The position numbers and the translations under genes are program-made. A stretch of 8,960 nucleotides of DNA from Acidobacteriota bacterium (GTDB lineage Bacteria > Acidobacteriota > Terriglobia > Acidoferrales > UBA7541). Each line of letters opens with the position of its first letter. Position 1 is the stretch's first letter. Location: assembly GCA_019239815.1 (NCBI GenBank), contig JAFAZL010000408.1:1-8960 (forward strand), given 5' to 3'. The notes beneath the pieces are model-generated. The model did no database searches, was not told the DNA's origin, and was given only the letters and a program-made list of their open reading frames with translations. Of this stretch, positions 1 through 6,336 are shown piece after piece.

Positions 1-1
1 G

Positions 2-139
2 CACAATCGCAAGACGATGGAGACCGGCAGCGTGCTTTACGGCGTGACAATGCAGGAGCCCGGGGTTTCGAAGCTCGTCAGCGTGCGCTGGGAAGGCGAC
101 GACATGCCGAAAAAGACGATGGCGGCGTCTGCAGCGTAG
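2..139 (+). CDS. C-terminal fragment of an unidentified protein
   Basis: An open frame runs in from the left edge and ends at TAG 137-139, giving 45 residues that end in MPKKTMAASAA. The segment contains LYGVTMQEPG and KLVSVRWEGDD, which looks like a beta-rich end of a globular domain with an Ala-rich tail. No motif identifies the family. The start lies outside the window. It is followed at once by a strong intrinsic terminator, and purC downstream has its own promoter, so this gene closes a separate transcription unit. That it is coding is inferred from the open frame plus the terminator just after the stop. Confidence 0.55.
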   Translation, partial: HNRKTMETGSVLYGVTMQEPGVSKLVSVRWEGDDMPKKTMAASAA

Positions 140-169
140 CCACTCGCAACGTAGCAAAATGAGTGACAC

Positions 170-200
170 GAGGCGAGCCAGGAACTCGCCTCTTTTTTTT
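170..200 (+). terminator. Intrinsic terminator of the upstream gene
   Basis: The perfect 8-bp stem GAGGCGAG (170-177) / CTCGCCTC (185-192) has a 7-nt loop and is followed directly by eight T residues (193-200). It lies 30 bases after the stop at 139 and is oriented to terminate plus-strand transcription before purC. Confidence 0.9.
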
Positions 201-214
201 CCAACGCAAACGAC

Positions 215-281
215 TTTCGTACAACGGATATTGGCTAGCTGAATGGCGTAAGAATTTCAATTGCAAAGTTGCCGTACGAAA
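215..281. repeat. 8-bp inverted repeat upstream of purC
   Basis: TTTCGTAC (215-222) is repeated in inverse as GTACGAAA (274-281), 51 bases apart. It lies about 50 bases upstream of the purC -35 box. It could be a pair of regulator half-sites or chance. The stretch between the terminator and the promoter (201-331) holds nothing else I can interpret. Confidence 0.3.
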
Positions 282-331
282 ATTTTTCTCGCACACAACT
301 CTTTTCCAATTTTTTCCACACGCTCGTTACA

Positions 332-359
332 TTGACACGCCAGCGCGCTACGCTAGAAT
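332..359 (+). promoter_or_regulatory. Sigma70-type promoter of purC
   Basis: A perfect -35 box TTGACA (332-337) is separated by 16 bases from TAGAAT (354-359), a five-of-six match to the -10 consensus. Transcription would start near 366. This leaves a short leader of about 24 bases that contains the Shine-Dalgarno sequence AGGGGA (376-381). Confidence 0.75.
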
Positions 360-389
360 GCATCACACTTTCTTCAGGGGAAGTCGACC

Positions 390-1304
390 TTGCCTTCTGG
401 TGCAGCGATGCGAGTTGTAAGAGAGACAAATTTTGGCGGTATTGCACCCGCCGCACGCGGCAAAGTGCGCGACATTTACGATCTCGGCGACAAGCTGCTG
501 ATCGTAGCGTCCGACCGTCTGTCTGCGTTCGACGTCGTGCTGCCCACGGGAATTCCAGACAAGGGACGAGTACTCACGCAACTCTCTCTCTTCTGGTTCG
601 ATTTGCTGCGCGACGTGATTCCGAATCACGTTCTCAGCGCAACCGACTTCCCTGCTCCCTTCGACGCCTACAAAGACGAACTCGCCGGCCGCTCGATGGT
701 CGTGCGCAAGACGCAACCTCTTCCGATCGAATGCGTTGTGCGCGGCTATGTTTCCGGATCAGGCTGGAAAGACTATCGCGTCAGCGGGAAAATCTGCGGC
801 ATCGATCTGCCGAACGGCCTGGTCGAATCCGACCGCTTGCCGGAACCCATCTTTACTCCAGCGACGAAAGCTGAAACCGGCCACGACGAAAACATTTCGT
901 TCGATCAAGCCGCAACGATGATCGGGCGAGAACTCGCTGAGAAAGTCCGCGACATCAGCATCGACATCTACCACCGCGCCGCAAAATACGCCGAGCCGCG
1001 CGGTATCATCCTCGCCGACACGAAATTCGAATTCGGCCTGCTGAAAAATCCTGGCGGCACCGACGAACTCATCTGGATCGATGAAGCGCTCACACCCGAC
1101 TCGTCGCGCTTCTGGCCCGCCGCTCATTACGAGCCCGGGGGACCTCAGCCTTCATTCGACAAACAGTTCGTACGCGACTATCTCGAGCGCATTCAGTGGT
1201 CCAAGACGCCGCCGGGCCCCGAGTTGCCACCCGAAATCGTCGCGCTCACCAGCGCGAAATATCGTGAGGCGTATCGCATCCTGACGGGACACGAGCTCGA
1301 CTGA
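390..1304 (+). CDS. purC: Phosphoribosylaminoimidazole-succinocarboxamide (SAICAR) synthase
   Basis: PurC makes SAICAR from CAIR, aspartate and ATP in cytoplasmic de novo purine synthesis. The 304-residue product has the family landmarks in order: GKVRDIY nucleotide loop (24-30), SDRLSAFD (41-48), [16 protein letters not shown] (111-126), [11 protein letters not shown] (160-170), LADTKFEFG signature (208-216) and [13 protein letters not shown] (230-242). Its length matches the longer, yeast-like type (about 300 residues) rather than the roughly 240-residue E. coli type. I chose the TTG start at 390 because AGGGGA (376-381) lies 8 bases upstream of it. The first in-frame ATG (408) would be 26 bases from that site and has no closer ribosome-binding sequence. 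No other purine gene is adjacent in the window. The downstream Fis-like gene may share the transcript, since no terminator is seen in the gap. Confidence 0.96.
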   Translation: MPSGAAMRVVRETNFGGIAPAARGKVRDIYDLGDKLLIVASDRLSAFDVVLPTGIPDKGRVLTQLSLFWFDLLRDVIPNHVLSATDFPAPFDAYKDELAGRSMVVRKTQPLPIECVVRGYVSGSGWKDYRVSGKICGIDLPNGLVESDRLPEPIFTPATKAETGHDENISFDQAATMIGRELAEKVRDISIDIYHRAAKYAEPRGIILADTKFEFGLLKNPGGTDELIWIDEALTPDSSRFWPAAHYEPGGPQPSFDKQFVRDYLERIQWSKTPPGPELPPEIVALTSAKYREAYRILTGHELD

Positions 1305-1375
1305 TCGATCGGCCTGGGAATCATGACTAGCAGTTCGGCCCCGGGGAGTAGTTGCGGCTTCTGGAGCGTGGAGAC

Positions 1376-1594
1376 GTGAAGGATCAATTGGAAGGACTAG
1401 TCAGCCAGATGGTGGAACGCGGCATTCTCTTTGATGAAGCTGTCGGGGAATTCGAAAAGCGATTCATCAAGCGCGTGCTGGATCGCGTTGACGGCAACCA
1501 GTCGCGAGCCGCACACCTTCTGGGCATCCACCGCAACACGCTCAGCAGGAAACTCACCGAATACAAGCTGGACCATCGCCGCAACGGCCGTTAG
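1376..1594 (+). CDS. Small Fis-type helix-turn-helix protein
   Basis: This 72-residue basic protein is built around a Fis/NtrC-type C-terminal DNA-binding helix-turn-helix. The helices are EFEKRFIKRVLDRVDG (25-40) followed by NQSRAAHLLGIHRNTLSRKL (41-60), where N-x-S-x-A-A-x-x-L-G-I-x-R-x-T-L is the classic pattern. No receiver or AAA+ domain is present, so it is a stand-alone DNA binder. Its targets cannot be read from the sequence. I chose GTG 1376 because GGAG (1363-1366) is 9 bases upstream. A TTG at 1352 in the same frame would add eight residues, but its GGGGAG lies only 3 bases away. The gene sits 71 bases after purC with no obvious promoter of its own. Its stop codon lies inside a hairpin that may end the transcript. 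Confidence 0.85.
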   Translation: MKDQLEGLVSQMVERGILFDEAVGEFEKRFIKRVLDRVDGNQSRAAHLLGIHRNTLSRKLTEYKLDHRRNGR

Positions 1595-1605
1595 ACGCTA
1601 ACGGC
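1587..1605 (+). terminator. Hairpin spanning the stop codon of the Fis-like gene
   Basis: GCCGTTAG (1587-1594) and CTAACGGC (1598-1605) form a perfect 8-bp stem with a 3-nt loop, and the TAG stop is the last three bases of the left arm. The following sequence (GCGGCTGTTTCCC) has only a weak T run, so efficient termination is uncertain. It may act as a weak terminator or as a 3'-end stabilising hairpin. Confidence 0.5.
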
Positions 1606-1677
1606 GCGGCTGTTTCCCATCTAAAACAACCATACGCACCGCACCACTGAGTCGCACAGAATCTTTGTTCCTACTGC

Positions 1678-1715
1678 AAACAAAACGGCGCCCGGGGTAT
1701 CGCCCGAGCGCCGTT
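1678..1715 (-). terminator. Intrinsic terminator of the TPR-protein gene
   Basis: The stem AACGGCGC (1684-1691) / GCGCCGTT (1708-1715) continues inward as CGGG/CCCG after a mismatch. Read on the minus strand it is followed by TTTTGTTT (complement of 1678-1685), as expected for a gene whose stop is at 1752. Read on the plus strand it has no T tract, so it acts mainly in the minus direction. Confidence 0.8.
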
Positions 1716-1751
1716 CACTTGAAAACTTCAAGCTTCCGCTAACCCTATACG

Positions 1752-3086
1752 CTACTGCTGCTTCTTGGTCACCGGTCGCTTCTTCTTGCCCTTATCCTTT
1801 TCCTTCGGGATGTCTTCCTCGTTCACCTTCGCCTTGTCCCAGTGCAGCATGAACGCGGGATCGGGATCGTAGGACATCAGCGTGCCGGTAAAGCGCACCG
1901 GATTGTCCTTCTCGAGCTTTGCCGCATCCGGCTGGCCGACAACCTTCACATCCATGTCGGGAGTCGTTTTGGAATCAAACTCGGCGTCGCTGGTTACGAA
2001 CGCAACCTTGAGTTGGGTCGAATCGCCGCCCGGCGTGATTTCGATCAGCTTGCCCGGCACATCGGGGAACTCGAGCCCGCACGAAGCGAGCCACGTCACC
2101 TTGGCCTTGTCGCCGCCGGCCTTCAGGTCGGCAATGACCGAAGCGATTGTCATGTCCTTACGCGCCGCGTCGAGATCCTGCGCGCTGGGCAGAGTGTAGG
2201 TCGACGGCCGGTCCGCGGAGCTGCCCGCGAGTTGCAAGAGCTCGTTCAATTCCGCGTCAATCAGGTTGTCGCACGAAGCTTGTTGATAGTTCACGATCAA
2301 CTTGCGCAGGTAGGCCTTGACCTGTGTCTGCTGCTGCGGGTTCCCGCCTTTGGCGCTCGCCGACTTCGCGAAATACCAGAAAGCGTCGAGGTGCTGCGGC
2401 GGCGTCATCGTTTCGTATAACTGCCCGACGCGGTAGAGCGTCACCGCGTCATCCGGCGTCAATGCGAGAACTGCTTTGTACGATTCGATCGCCGCGGCAT
2501 TATCTTTTTGCGTCGTTGCAGCCGTTGCGGCAGTGTAGTTGAACAGAATCGCGGGCGCCTTCTTCTGCTTGTCGAAATCGTCCTGCGACATGTTGTCGGG
2601 CTTCTTCAGTGAGTTCAGCGTCTGCAGTCCATCGAGCGCAGCCTGCCGCGCCTTCTTCGCCTGATCGGGATCGGTCGGCGCCGGCTGAATGTTCGTGTAG
2701 GCGAAAGCGCGCGCATAGTACGCCTGATACTTCACCGGGGGTTCGATCTTGTCGCCGAGTGCGAGCGTCTTGTCGGCATACTCGATGACCTTGTTCCAAT
2801 TCTTCAACTGGCTGTAAGCGTTGTAGTAGAGCGGATAAACGTAAATCAGCAGTGCCGAGTTCGGGTACTTCGCAACGAAATCGTCGAGCGCCTTAATCTG
2901 CGCCGTTGGATCCTTCGTCGCTTGCGCCGCGGTGTAGGCGTTGTATTCCGCCATCGTGTACTGTGGCTTCGCCGCATCTTGGCCCCCCGCCGCGGCGGCT
3001 TGCGCCCTCGCGGTGGTTACATTTCCGAGCATCAAGCAGAGCGCCGCCACCACTGCGAGGCCCGCCAGTCTCCGTGATCCGTTCAT
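1752..3086 (-). CDS. Exported tetratricopeptide-repeat protein
   Basis: The 444-residue product starts with a signal peptide: MNGSRR, a hydrophobic core (7-21), and probable cleavage after A-R-A at 28. An Ala/Gly/Gln linker follows. Helical TPR-like repeats cover roughly residues 47-110 (ending in WNKVIEYADKTLALG) and 180-225 (NAAAIESYKAVLALTPDDA, then the start of a further repeat). Residues 310-425 look like a separate, beta-rich domain containing VRFTGTLMSYDPDPAFMLHW. The tail is Lys-rich (428-444). Mature cysteines at 272 and 336 could form a disulfide. TPR proteins are scaffolds, and no partner or enzymatic function can be read here. The start is supported by GGGAG 7 bases upstream on the minus strand. 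The neighbouring genes give no functional hint. Confidence 0.88.
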   Translation of the reverse strand: MNGSRRLAGLAVVAALCLMLGNVTTARAQAAAAGGQDAAKPQYTMAEYNAYTAAQATKDPTAQIKALDDFVAKYPNSALLIYVYPLYYNAYSQLKNWNKVIEYADKTLALGDKIEPPVKYQAYYARAFAYTNIQPAPTDPDQAKKARQAALDGLQTLNSLKKPDNMSQDDFDKQKKAPAILFNYTAATAATTQKDNAAAIESYKAVLALTPDDAVTLYRVGQLYETMTPPQHLDAFWYFAKSASAKGGNPQQQTQVKAYLRKLIVNYQQASCDNLIDAELNELLQLAGSSADRPSTYTLPSAQDLDAARKDMTIASVIADLKAGGDKAKVTWLASCGLEFPDVPGKLIEITPGGDSTQLKVAFVTSDAEFDSKTTPDMDVKVVGQPDAAKLEKDNPVRFTGTLMSYDPDPAFMLHWDKAKVNEEDIPKEKDKGKKKRPVTKKQQ

Positions 3087-3400
3087 TCCGTTTCTCCCTC
3101 GCTCAAAATCCTAGCCTTATAATGGATTGCTACCACTCCCGGAACGCTAGCCGGGACTCACCTTGTTTGCTAAAACTTCGGGATTATAGGTAAAGCAGGT
3201 GGTCACCGCAAGCCGTTTGCCTACAGAGAAGTATGTATCTAGGGGTATTTGTCCATCGAGCTGTCGGCTTTAGCCGCCACCGCCCAGACCACTCGCATCA
3301 ACTCTAATAAGCCAGTACATTAGACGGCCCGACCTTTGTTCTGGTGCCCAATTAAGCTGAGTGTCGCATAAAACTTAGCCTCCGACGAGGAAGAATTCCG
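3087..3400. other. Gene-free region between the divergent TPR and SDR genes
   Basis: This 314-bp stretch separates two divergently oriented genes and must hold both promoters, but I see no convincing -35/-10 pair for either. It contains a short hairpin CGGC-TTTA-GCCG (3265-3276), an inverted CCCGG/CCGGG pair near 3138-3154, and the SDR Shine-Dalgarno GAGGAAG (3387-3393). No ORF with coding character, RNA gene or repeat is evident. Confidence 0.6.
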
Positions 3401-4150
3401 ATGACTCCGATTAGCAAAGTAGATTTCGGTCAGTTAGAAAAACCCCCATTGGCCGGTCAAGTTGCGCTTGTAACTGGGGCCAGCCGCGGCATCGGGCGCG
3501 CGATTGCCTGGCGCCTGGCATCGATGGGTAGCGCCATTGCCATATGCGGCCGCGACCGCGATGCGCTCCAGGCGATCGAGGCGGAGCTGCGCGGACTGGT
3601 AACCGGCGTATTCGCGCAGCGTGCTGACGTTACGTCCGCTTCCGATGTCGAAGCGCTCGTGCGAGACACCGAGTCGACGCTCGGGCCAATTTCGATTCTG
3701 GTCAACAATGCCGGTATCGGCGTTTTCGGACCCGTGCAGGAGAAGTCTGAAGCCGATTGGGATCGCGTGCTCAATACGAATCTCAAGAGCGTGTTTCTCG
3801 TTTCGAAGGCCGTCGTGCCATCGATGCTTCGTCACGGTCGCGGCGATATCATCAATATTGTTTCGCTGGCGGGGAAAAATGCGTTCGCCGGGGGCGGATT
3901 GTACTGCGCGTCGAAATGGGGCCTGCGCGGATTGACCGCGTGCATGGCGGAAGATCTGCGCGGGAACAACATCCGCGTGGCGGCGATATTTCCAGGTAGC
4001 GTGGCGACCGAATTTTCGGGACGCGGGCCGAAGGACGCGACCAAAGTTCTCGCGGCTGACGACGTTGCGCACGCGGTGGCAATGCTGGTCACACAAGGTC
4101 CGCAAAGCTTCTTGAGCGAAGTCGATCTACGTCCATTGCGTAAAGCTTGA
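3401..4150 (+). CDS. Short-chain dehydrogenase/reductase (classical SDR)
   Basis: This is a 249-residue classical SDR, an NAD(P)-dependent cytoplasmic oxidoreductase. The Rossmann cofactor motif is TGASRGIG (25-32). R51 after the second strand (CGRDRD) favours NADP(H). The sequence also shows ADV (75-77), NNAG (102-105), N127, catalytic S155, the YCASK pair Y168/K172, and PGSV (199-201 with P198). All catalytic residues are present and the length is normal. Substrate specificity cannot be deduced. Proteins of this kind are often annotated as 3-oxoacyl-ACP reductase, but no fatty acid genes are nearby. The start has GAGGAAG 7 bases upstream. The marR gene follows after 108 bases with its own promoter, so the two are probably independent. 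Confidence 0.94.
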   Translation: MTPISKVDFGQLEKPPLAGQVALVTGASRGIGRAIAWRLASMGSAIAICGRDRDALQAIEAELRGLVTGVFAQRADVTSASDVEALVRDTESTLGPISILVNNAGIGVFGPVQEKSEADWDRVLNTNLKSVFLVSKAVVPSMLRHGRGDIINIVSLAGKNAFAGGGLYCASKWGLRGLTACMAEDLRGNNIRVAAIFPGSVATEFSGRGPKDATKVLAADDVAHAVAMLVTQGPQSFLSEVDLRPLRKA

Positions 4151-4223
4151 AACGGCTGCGTCTCCCCGTCTACAGATCGTGCGAAGATTCGAAAGTTTGA
4201 AAAATTTTTAATAATCTTTCCTC

Positions 4224-4252
4224 TTGACATTATTCGTTGTAACGACTATCGT
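4224..4252 (+). promoter_or_regulatory. Promoter of marR, predicted leaderless
   Basis: The -35 box TTGACA (4224-4229) is perfect, the spacer is exactly 17 bases, and the -10 box is TATCGT (4247-4252). An A/T-rich block upstream (4196-4219, including AAAAATTTTT) resembles an UP element. A start 6-7 bases after the -10 box falls on or next to the ATG at 4259. No Shine-Dalgarno sequence precedes that ATG, so the mRNA is probably leaderless. Confidence 0.7.
4231..4248. promoter_or_regulatory. Candidate MarR operator in the promoter spacer
   Basis: TCGTT (4234-4238) and AACGA (4241-4245) form a perfect inverted repeat around GT. Two further outer pairs (A4232-T4247, T4231-A4248) extend it to 7 of 8 pairs. 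The dyad fills the space between the -35 and -10 boxes of marR, so a dimeric repressor bound there would block RNA polymerase. That MarR itself binds here is inference from position and symmetry. Confidence 0.55.
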
Positions 4253-4258
4253 ATCACC

Positions 4259-4741
4259 ATGAGCAACGCCTCACGCTCCGGCAAGCTTTCCGCTTCCCTC
4301 GAGGCTCACGCCTTCATCTCGTTACAAAAGGCCGCCGATGGCCTCGGACAGCAAGTGGAGCAACTTCTGAAAGCCAACGATTTAACGGCGGCGCAATACA
4401 ACACTTTGCGCATTCTGCGCGGCGCCGAGCCCGAAGGCCTGGCCTGCAGCAGCATCGCCGACCGCATGATTTCCCACGATCCCGATATGACCCGCCTCCT
4501 CGATCGTATGGAGAAGCGCTCTTTGATCACCCGCGAACGCCAGAAGGATGATCGCCGTGTGGTGAAAACGCGCATTACGGCACAGGGACTTGAATTACTG
4601 AAAACTCTCGACCAGCCCGTGCACGACCTGCATAAGCGCCAGTTCGCGCATGTTCCTGGCGCTCGGCTCAAGTTATTGATCGAATTGCTCGATCAAGTCC
4701 TGGAAAAAGATCCGTCCGCGCGAGCGAAGTCCTGTTCGTGA
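4259..4741 (+). CDS. MarR-family winged-helix transcriptional regulator
   Basis: This 160-residue regulator has the standard MarR layout: an N-terminal dimerisation helix (about 13-40), LTAAQYNTLRILRG (42-55), a helix-turn-helix with SSIADRM (64-70) and DMTRLLDRMEKRSLI (76-90), the wing with DDRR (97-100) leading to TRITAQG (104-110), and C-terminal dimerisation helices. MarR proteins are usually dimeric repressors released by phenolic ligands or oxidants. The only cysteines are C63 in the DNA-binding domain and C159 at the tail. The N-terminal redox cysteine of OhrR-type sensors is absent, so a ligand-responsive mode seems likelier. The promoter carries an inverted repeat in its spacer, suggesting autoregulation. 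yceI follows 64 bases later with no terminator between, so the two are probably cotranscribed. Confidence 0.93.
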   Translation: MSNASRSGKLSASLEAHAFISLQKAADGLGQQVEQLLKANDLTAAQYNTLRILRGAEPEGLACSSIADRMISHDPDMTRLLDRMEKRSLITRERQKDDRRVVKTRITAQGLELLKTLDQPVHDLHKRQFAHVPGARLKLLIELLDQVLEKDPSARAKSCS

Positions 4742-4805
4742 GCCGGAGAGTTTGAAGGCAGTCGAATTTCAGAAACAGAAACGCAAAATCAAAGGAGAGA
4801 CAACC

Positions 4806-5411
4806 ATGGGCCATTCTCTAACTCGCTTCGCACTCGCCACCGGCCTCGCCGCGCTTTTGACGCTGCCGGCTTCGGCGGCAACTACAACCTGGCAGCTCGA
4901 TCCAGCACACACCGCAGCGCAATTCTCGGTGAAGCACCTGGCGATCTCGACGGTTCGCGGCGGTTTCAGCAACGTAAACGGCACCGTTATTCTGGACGAT
5001 TCGGACATCAGCAAGTCGAGCGTCAATGTGACGATTGATGTTTCGACCGTCGATACGCGCACGCCCGATCGCGACAAGGACCTGAAGAGCGATAAGTTTT
5101 TCGATGTCGCGCACTATCCGACGATGACTTTCAAATCGACCAAGGTCGAACAGGCTGGCGCAGGAAAGCTTAAAGTGACCGGTGATTTGACGATCCGCGG
5201 CACGACGAAGTCGGTTGTGCTCGATGTTGACGGCCCGACGGCGCCGGTGAAGGACCCATGGGGCAATCAGCGCTCTGCTGTTAATGCCACGACGAAGATC
5301 AATCGTCAGGACTATGGCGTGAAGTGGAACGCAACGATGGACAACGGCGGCGTAGTCGTCGGTGACGACGTCTCAATCACGATCGATGCGGAAATGGTGC
5401 AAAAGAAGTAG
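4806..5411 (+). CDS. Secreted YceI-family (polyisoprenoid-binding, lipocalin-like) protein
   Basis: This 201-residue precursor has a signal peptide, MGHSLTRF plus a hydrophobic core, with cleavage expected after P-A-S-A (24). The mature part is a full YceI beta-barrel domain. Family blocks are WQLDPAHTAAQFSVKHL (29-45), STVRGGF (48-54), RDKDLKSDKFFDVAHYPTMTF (89-109), LTIRGTTKSVVLDV (128-141) and INRQDYGVKWN (165-175). Family members bind long isoprenoid chains such as those of quinones or polyprenols in the periplasm. Physiological roles remain loosely defined, with links to base, acid or osmotic stress. I chose ATG 4806 because AAGGAG (4792-4797) is 8 bases upstream and the signal peptide begins there. 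An in-frame ATG at 4752 would prepend a charged, non-signal stretch and has no ribosome-binding site. The gene follows marR and ends at a strong hairpin. Confidence 0.94.
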   Translation: MGHSLTRFALATGLAALLTLPASAATTTWQLDPAHTAAQFSVKHLAISTVRGGFSNVNGTVILDDSDISKSSVNVTIDVSTVDTRTPDRDKDLKSDKFFDVAHYPTMTFKSTKVEQAGAGKLKVTGDLTIRGTTKSVVLDVDGPTAPVKDPWGNQRSAVNATTKINRQDYGVKWNATMDNGGVVVGDDVSITIDAEMVQKK

Positions 5412-5443
5412 CTGCTCTTCGGTACGTCCGTGCGGTACCTCAT

Positions 5444-5471
5444 GAAGGGCGCGCTTGGCGCGCCCTTCTTC
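5444..5471 (+). terminator. Hairpin terminator after yceI
   Basis: A perfect 11-bp stem, GAAGGGCGCGC (5444-5454) / GCGCGCCCTTC (5458-5468), has a TTG loop and sits 32 bases after the yceI stop. The T content is partly within the stem end (CTTCTTCATC), so it is GC-strong but T-poor. A weaker GGTAC/GTACC dyad (5421-5439) precedes it. Confidence 0.7.
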
Positions 5472-5600
5472 ATCACGTCGTCGTTTTCGCGTGTACTACA
5501 TTTCCGTTCGCATCGAACTCATAACGCGTCACGGTCTCGCTTCATCAAATGATTCACCACGGCCAAGAAATCACTCACGGTCACGAAAGGTTGTACAGTC

Positions 5601-6203
5601 ATGAAGAATCCCGCTCCCGCAGAATCCCCGTTACATGAGCTTGTGCTCCATCGCTGGAGTCCCCGTGCGTTCAGCGACAAGTCAGTCTCGCCGGAAATTT
5701 TGAAGAGCATATTTGAAGCGGCACGCTGGGCGCCTTCGAGCAGCAATATTCAGCCTTGGGCCTACATTGTTGCCACGAAAGACGACAAAGAGAATTTCGA
5801 CAAGATTCTGAGCACGATGGTCGAGTTCAATCAGGGCTGGGCGAAACACGCGCCGGTGCTGGCGATTTCCGTCGCGCAGATTCGAAACAAGGACGGCAAA
5901 CCCAACACGCACGCTTTCCATGACGTTGGCAGCGCCAGCGCACAGCTCAGCTTCCAGGCCGTCGCCGATGGTCTCTACGTTCATCAGATGGCAGGGTTTG
6001 ACGCGAACAAAGCGCGCGAAGTCTTCCACATCCCCGACGACTGGCAAGCCGTCGCCGCCATCGCGATCGGCTATCCTGGTGACCCGAATTCCCTACCTGA
6101 CAAGCTCAAGGAACGCGAACTCGCTCCCCGCGTTCGCAAACCGCTTGCCGACTTTGTCATGACCGGCGAATGGGGCCATACTTCTTCCTTCGCGCGGAAG
6201 TAG
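5601..6203 (+). CDS. Nitroreductase-family flavoprotein
   Basis: This 200-residue protein belongs to the FMN-dependent nitroreductase fold. These dimeric cytoplasmic enzymes use NAD(P)H to reduce nitro compounds, quinones or similar acceptors. Visible FMN and fold motifs are HRWSPRAF (17-24, with the phosphate-binding R-x-S-x-R), WAPSSSNIQPW (43-53), HDVGSASAQLSFQAVADGL (107-125), AIGYPGDP (155-162) and the C-terminal RKPLADFV (179-186). The physiological substrate cannot be assigned. The length is normal for the short subfamily. The start has a modest GAAAGG 10 bases upstream. It lies 189 bases after yceI behind a hairpin terminator, and I could not identify a clear promoter of its own. Its stop codon is inside an 18-bp tandem repeat (see repeat entry). 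Confidence 0.93.
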   Translation: MKNPAPAESPLHELVLHRWSPRAFSDKSVSPEILKSIFEAARWAPSSSNIQPWAYIVATKDDKENFDKILSTMVEFNQGWAKHAPVLAISVAQIRNKDGKPNTHAFHDVGSASAQLSFQAVADGLYVHQMAGFDANKAREVFHIPDDWQAVAAIAIGYPGDPNSLPDKLKERELAPRVRKPLADFVMTGEWGHTSSFARK

Positions 6204-6232
6204 TCGTTTTTGAAGAAGTAGTCGTCCTTGAA
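6197..6232. repeat. 18-bp tandem duplication carrying the nitroreductase stop codon
   Basis: Two adjacent 18-base units, 6197-6214 and 6215-6232, match at 16 of 18 positions and differ only by TT versus CC. Each unit begins GAAGTAGTCGT. The period equals six codons, so the TAG at 6201 recurs in frame at 6219 as a back-up stop. Confidence 0.85.
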
Positions 6233-6247
6233 GATGGCTGTACAATG

Positions 6248-6285
6248 GCGGAAACGGAGATCTGAAACTTCAGGCGGCTTTCCGC
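6248..6285 (+). other. Two-tier hairpin in the nitroreductase-DedA gap
   Basis: GCGGAAA (6248-6254) pairs with TTTCCGC (6279-6285) and encloses a smaller CTGA-AACT-TCAG hairpin (6262-6273). It lies about 50 bases upstream of the DedA-rhodanese start. It could be a leader structure or a weak terminator of the nitroreductase transcript; no T tract follows. Confidence 0.35.
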
Positions 6286-6336
6286 ATCTGTACATAAGGA
6301 CTCGTTTCCAATAGAAGGGGCCCCAGCCCATAACCC

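Noticed and set aside
204..220. Sequence resembling an enterobacterial PurR box (ACGCAAACG...TTTCGT) upstream of purC
   Set aside because: It is 17 rather than 16 bases, so the central CG symmetry of the PurR site is broken. It lies over 110 bases upstream of the promoter, and PurR of the LacI family is not expected in this lineage.
269..874. Long plus-strand open frame of 201 codons overlapping purC
   Set aside because: It is Arg/Ser-rich, lacks motifs and lies in another frame of purC, which has full family conservation.
3118..3123. Consensus TATAAT on the plus strand between the TPR and SDR genes
   Set aside because: No -35 match at 16-18 bases upstream, and it is over 270 bases from the SDR start.
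3434..4105. Minus-strand open frame of 223 codons opposite the SDR gene
   Set aside because: It is an antisense shadow of the SDR coding sequence with Arg/His-rich composition and no recognisable domain.
4752..4805. N-terminal extension of the YceI protein from an upstream in-frame ATG
   Set aside because: It would put a charged 18-residue stretch before a clear signal peptide, and the AAGGAG site serves the ATG at 4806.
6228..6246. TTGAAG ... TACAAT as a promoter for the DedA fusion
   Set aside because: The spacer is only 7 bases, and TTGAAG belongs to the tandem repeat; no suitable -35 exists at 16-18 bases from TACAAT.
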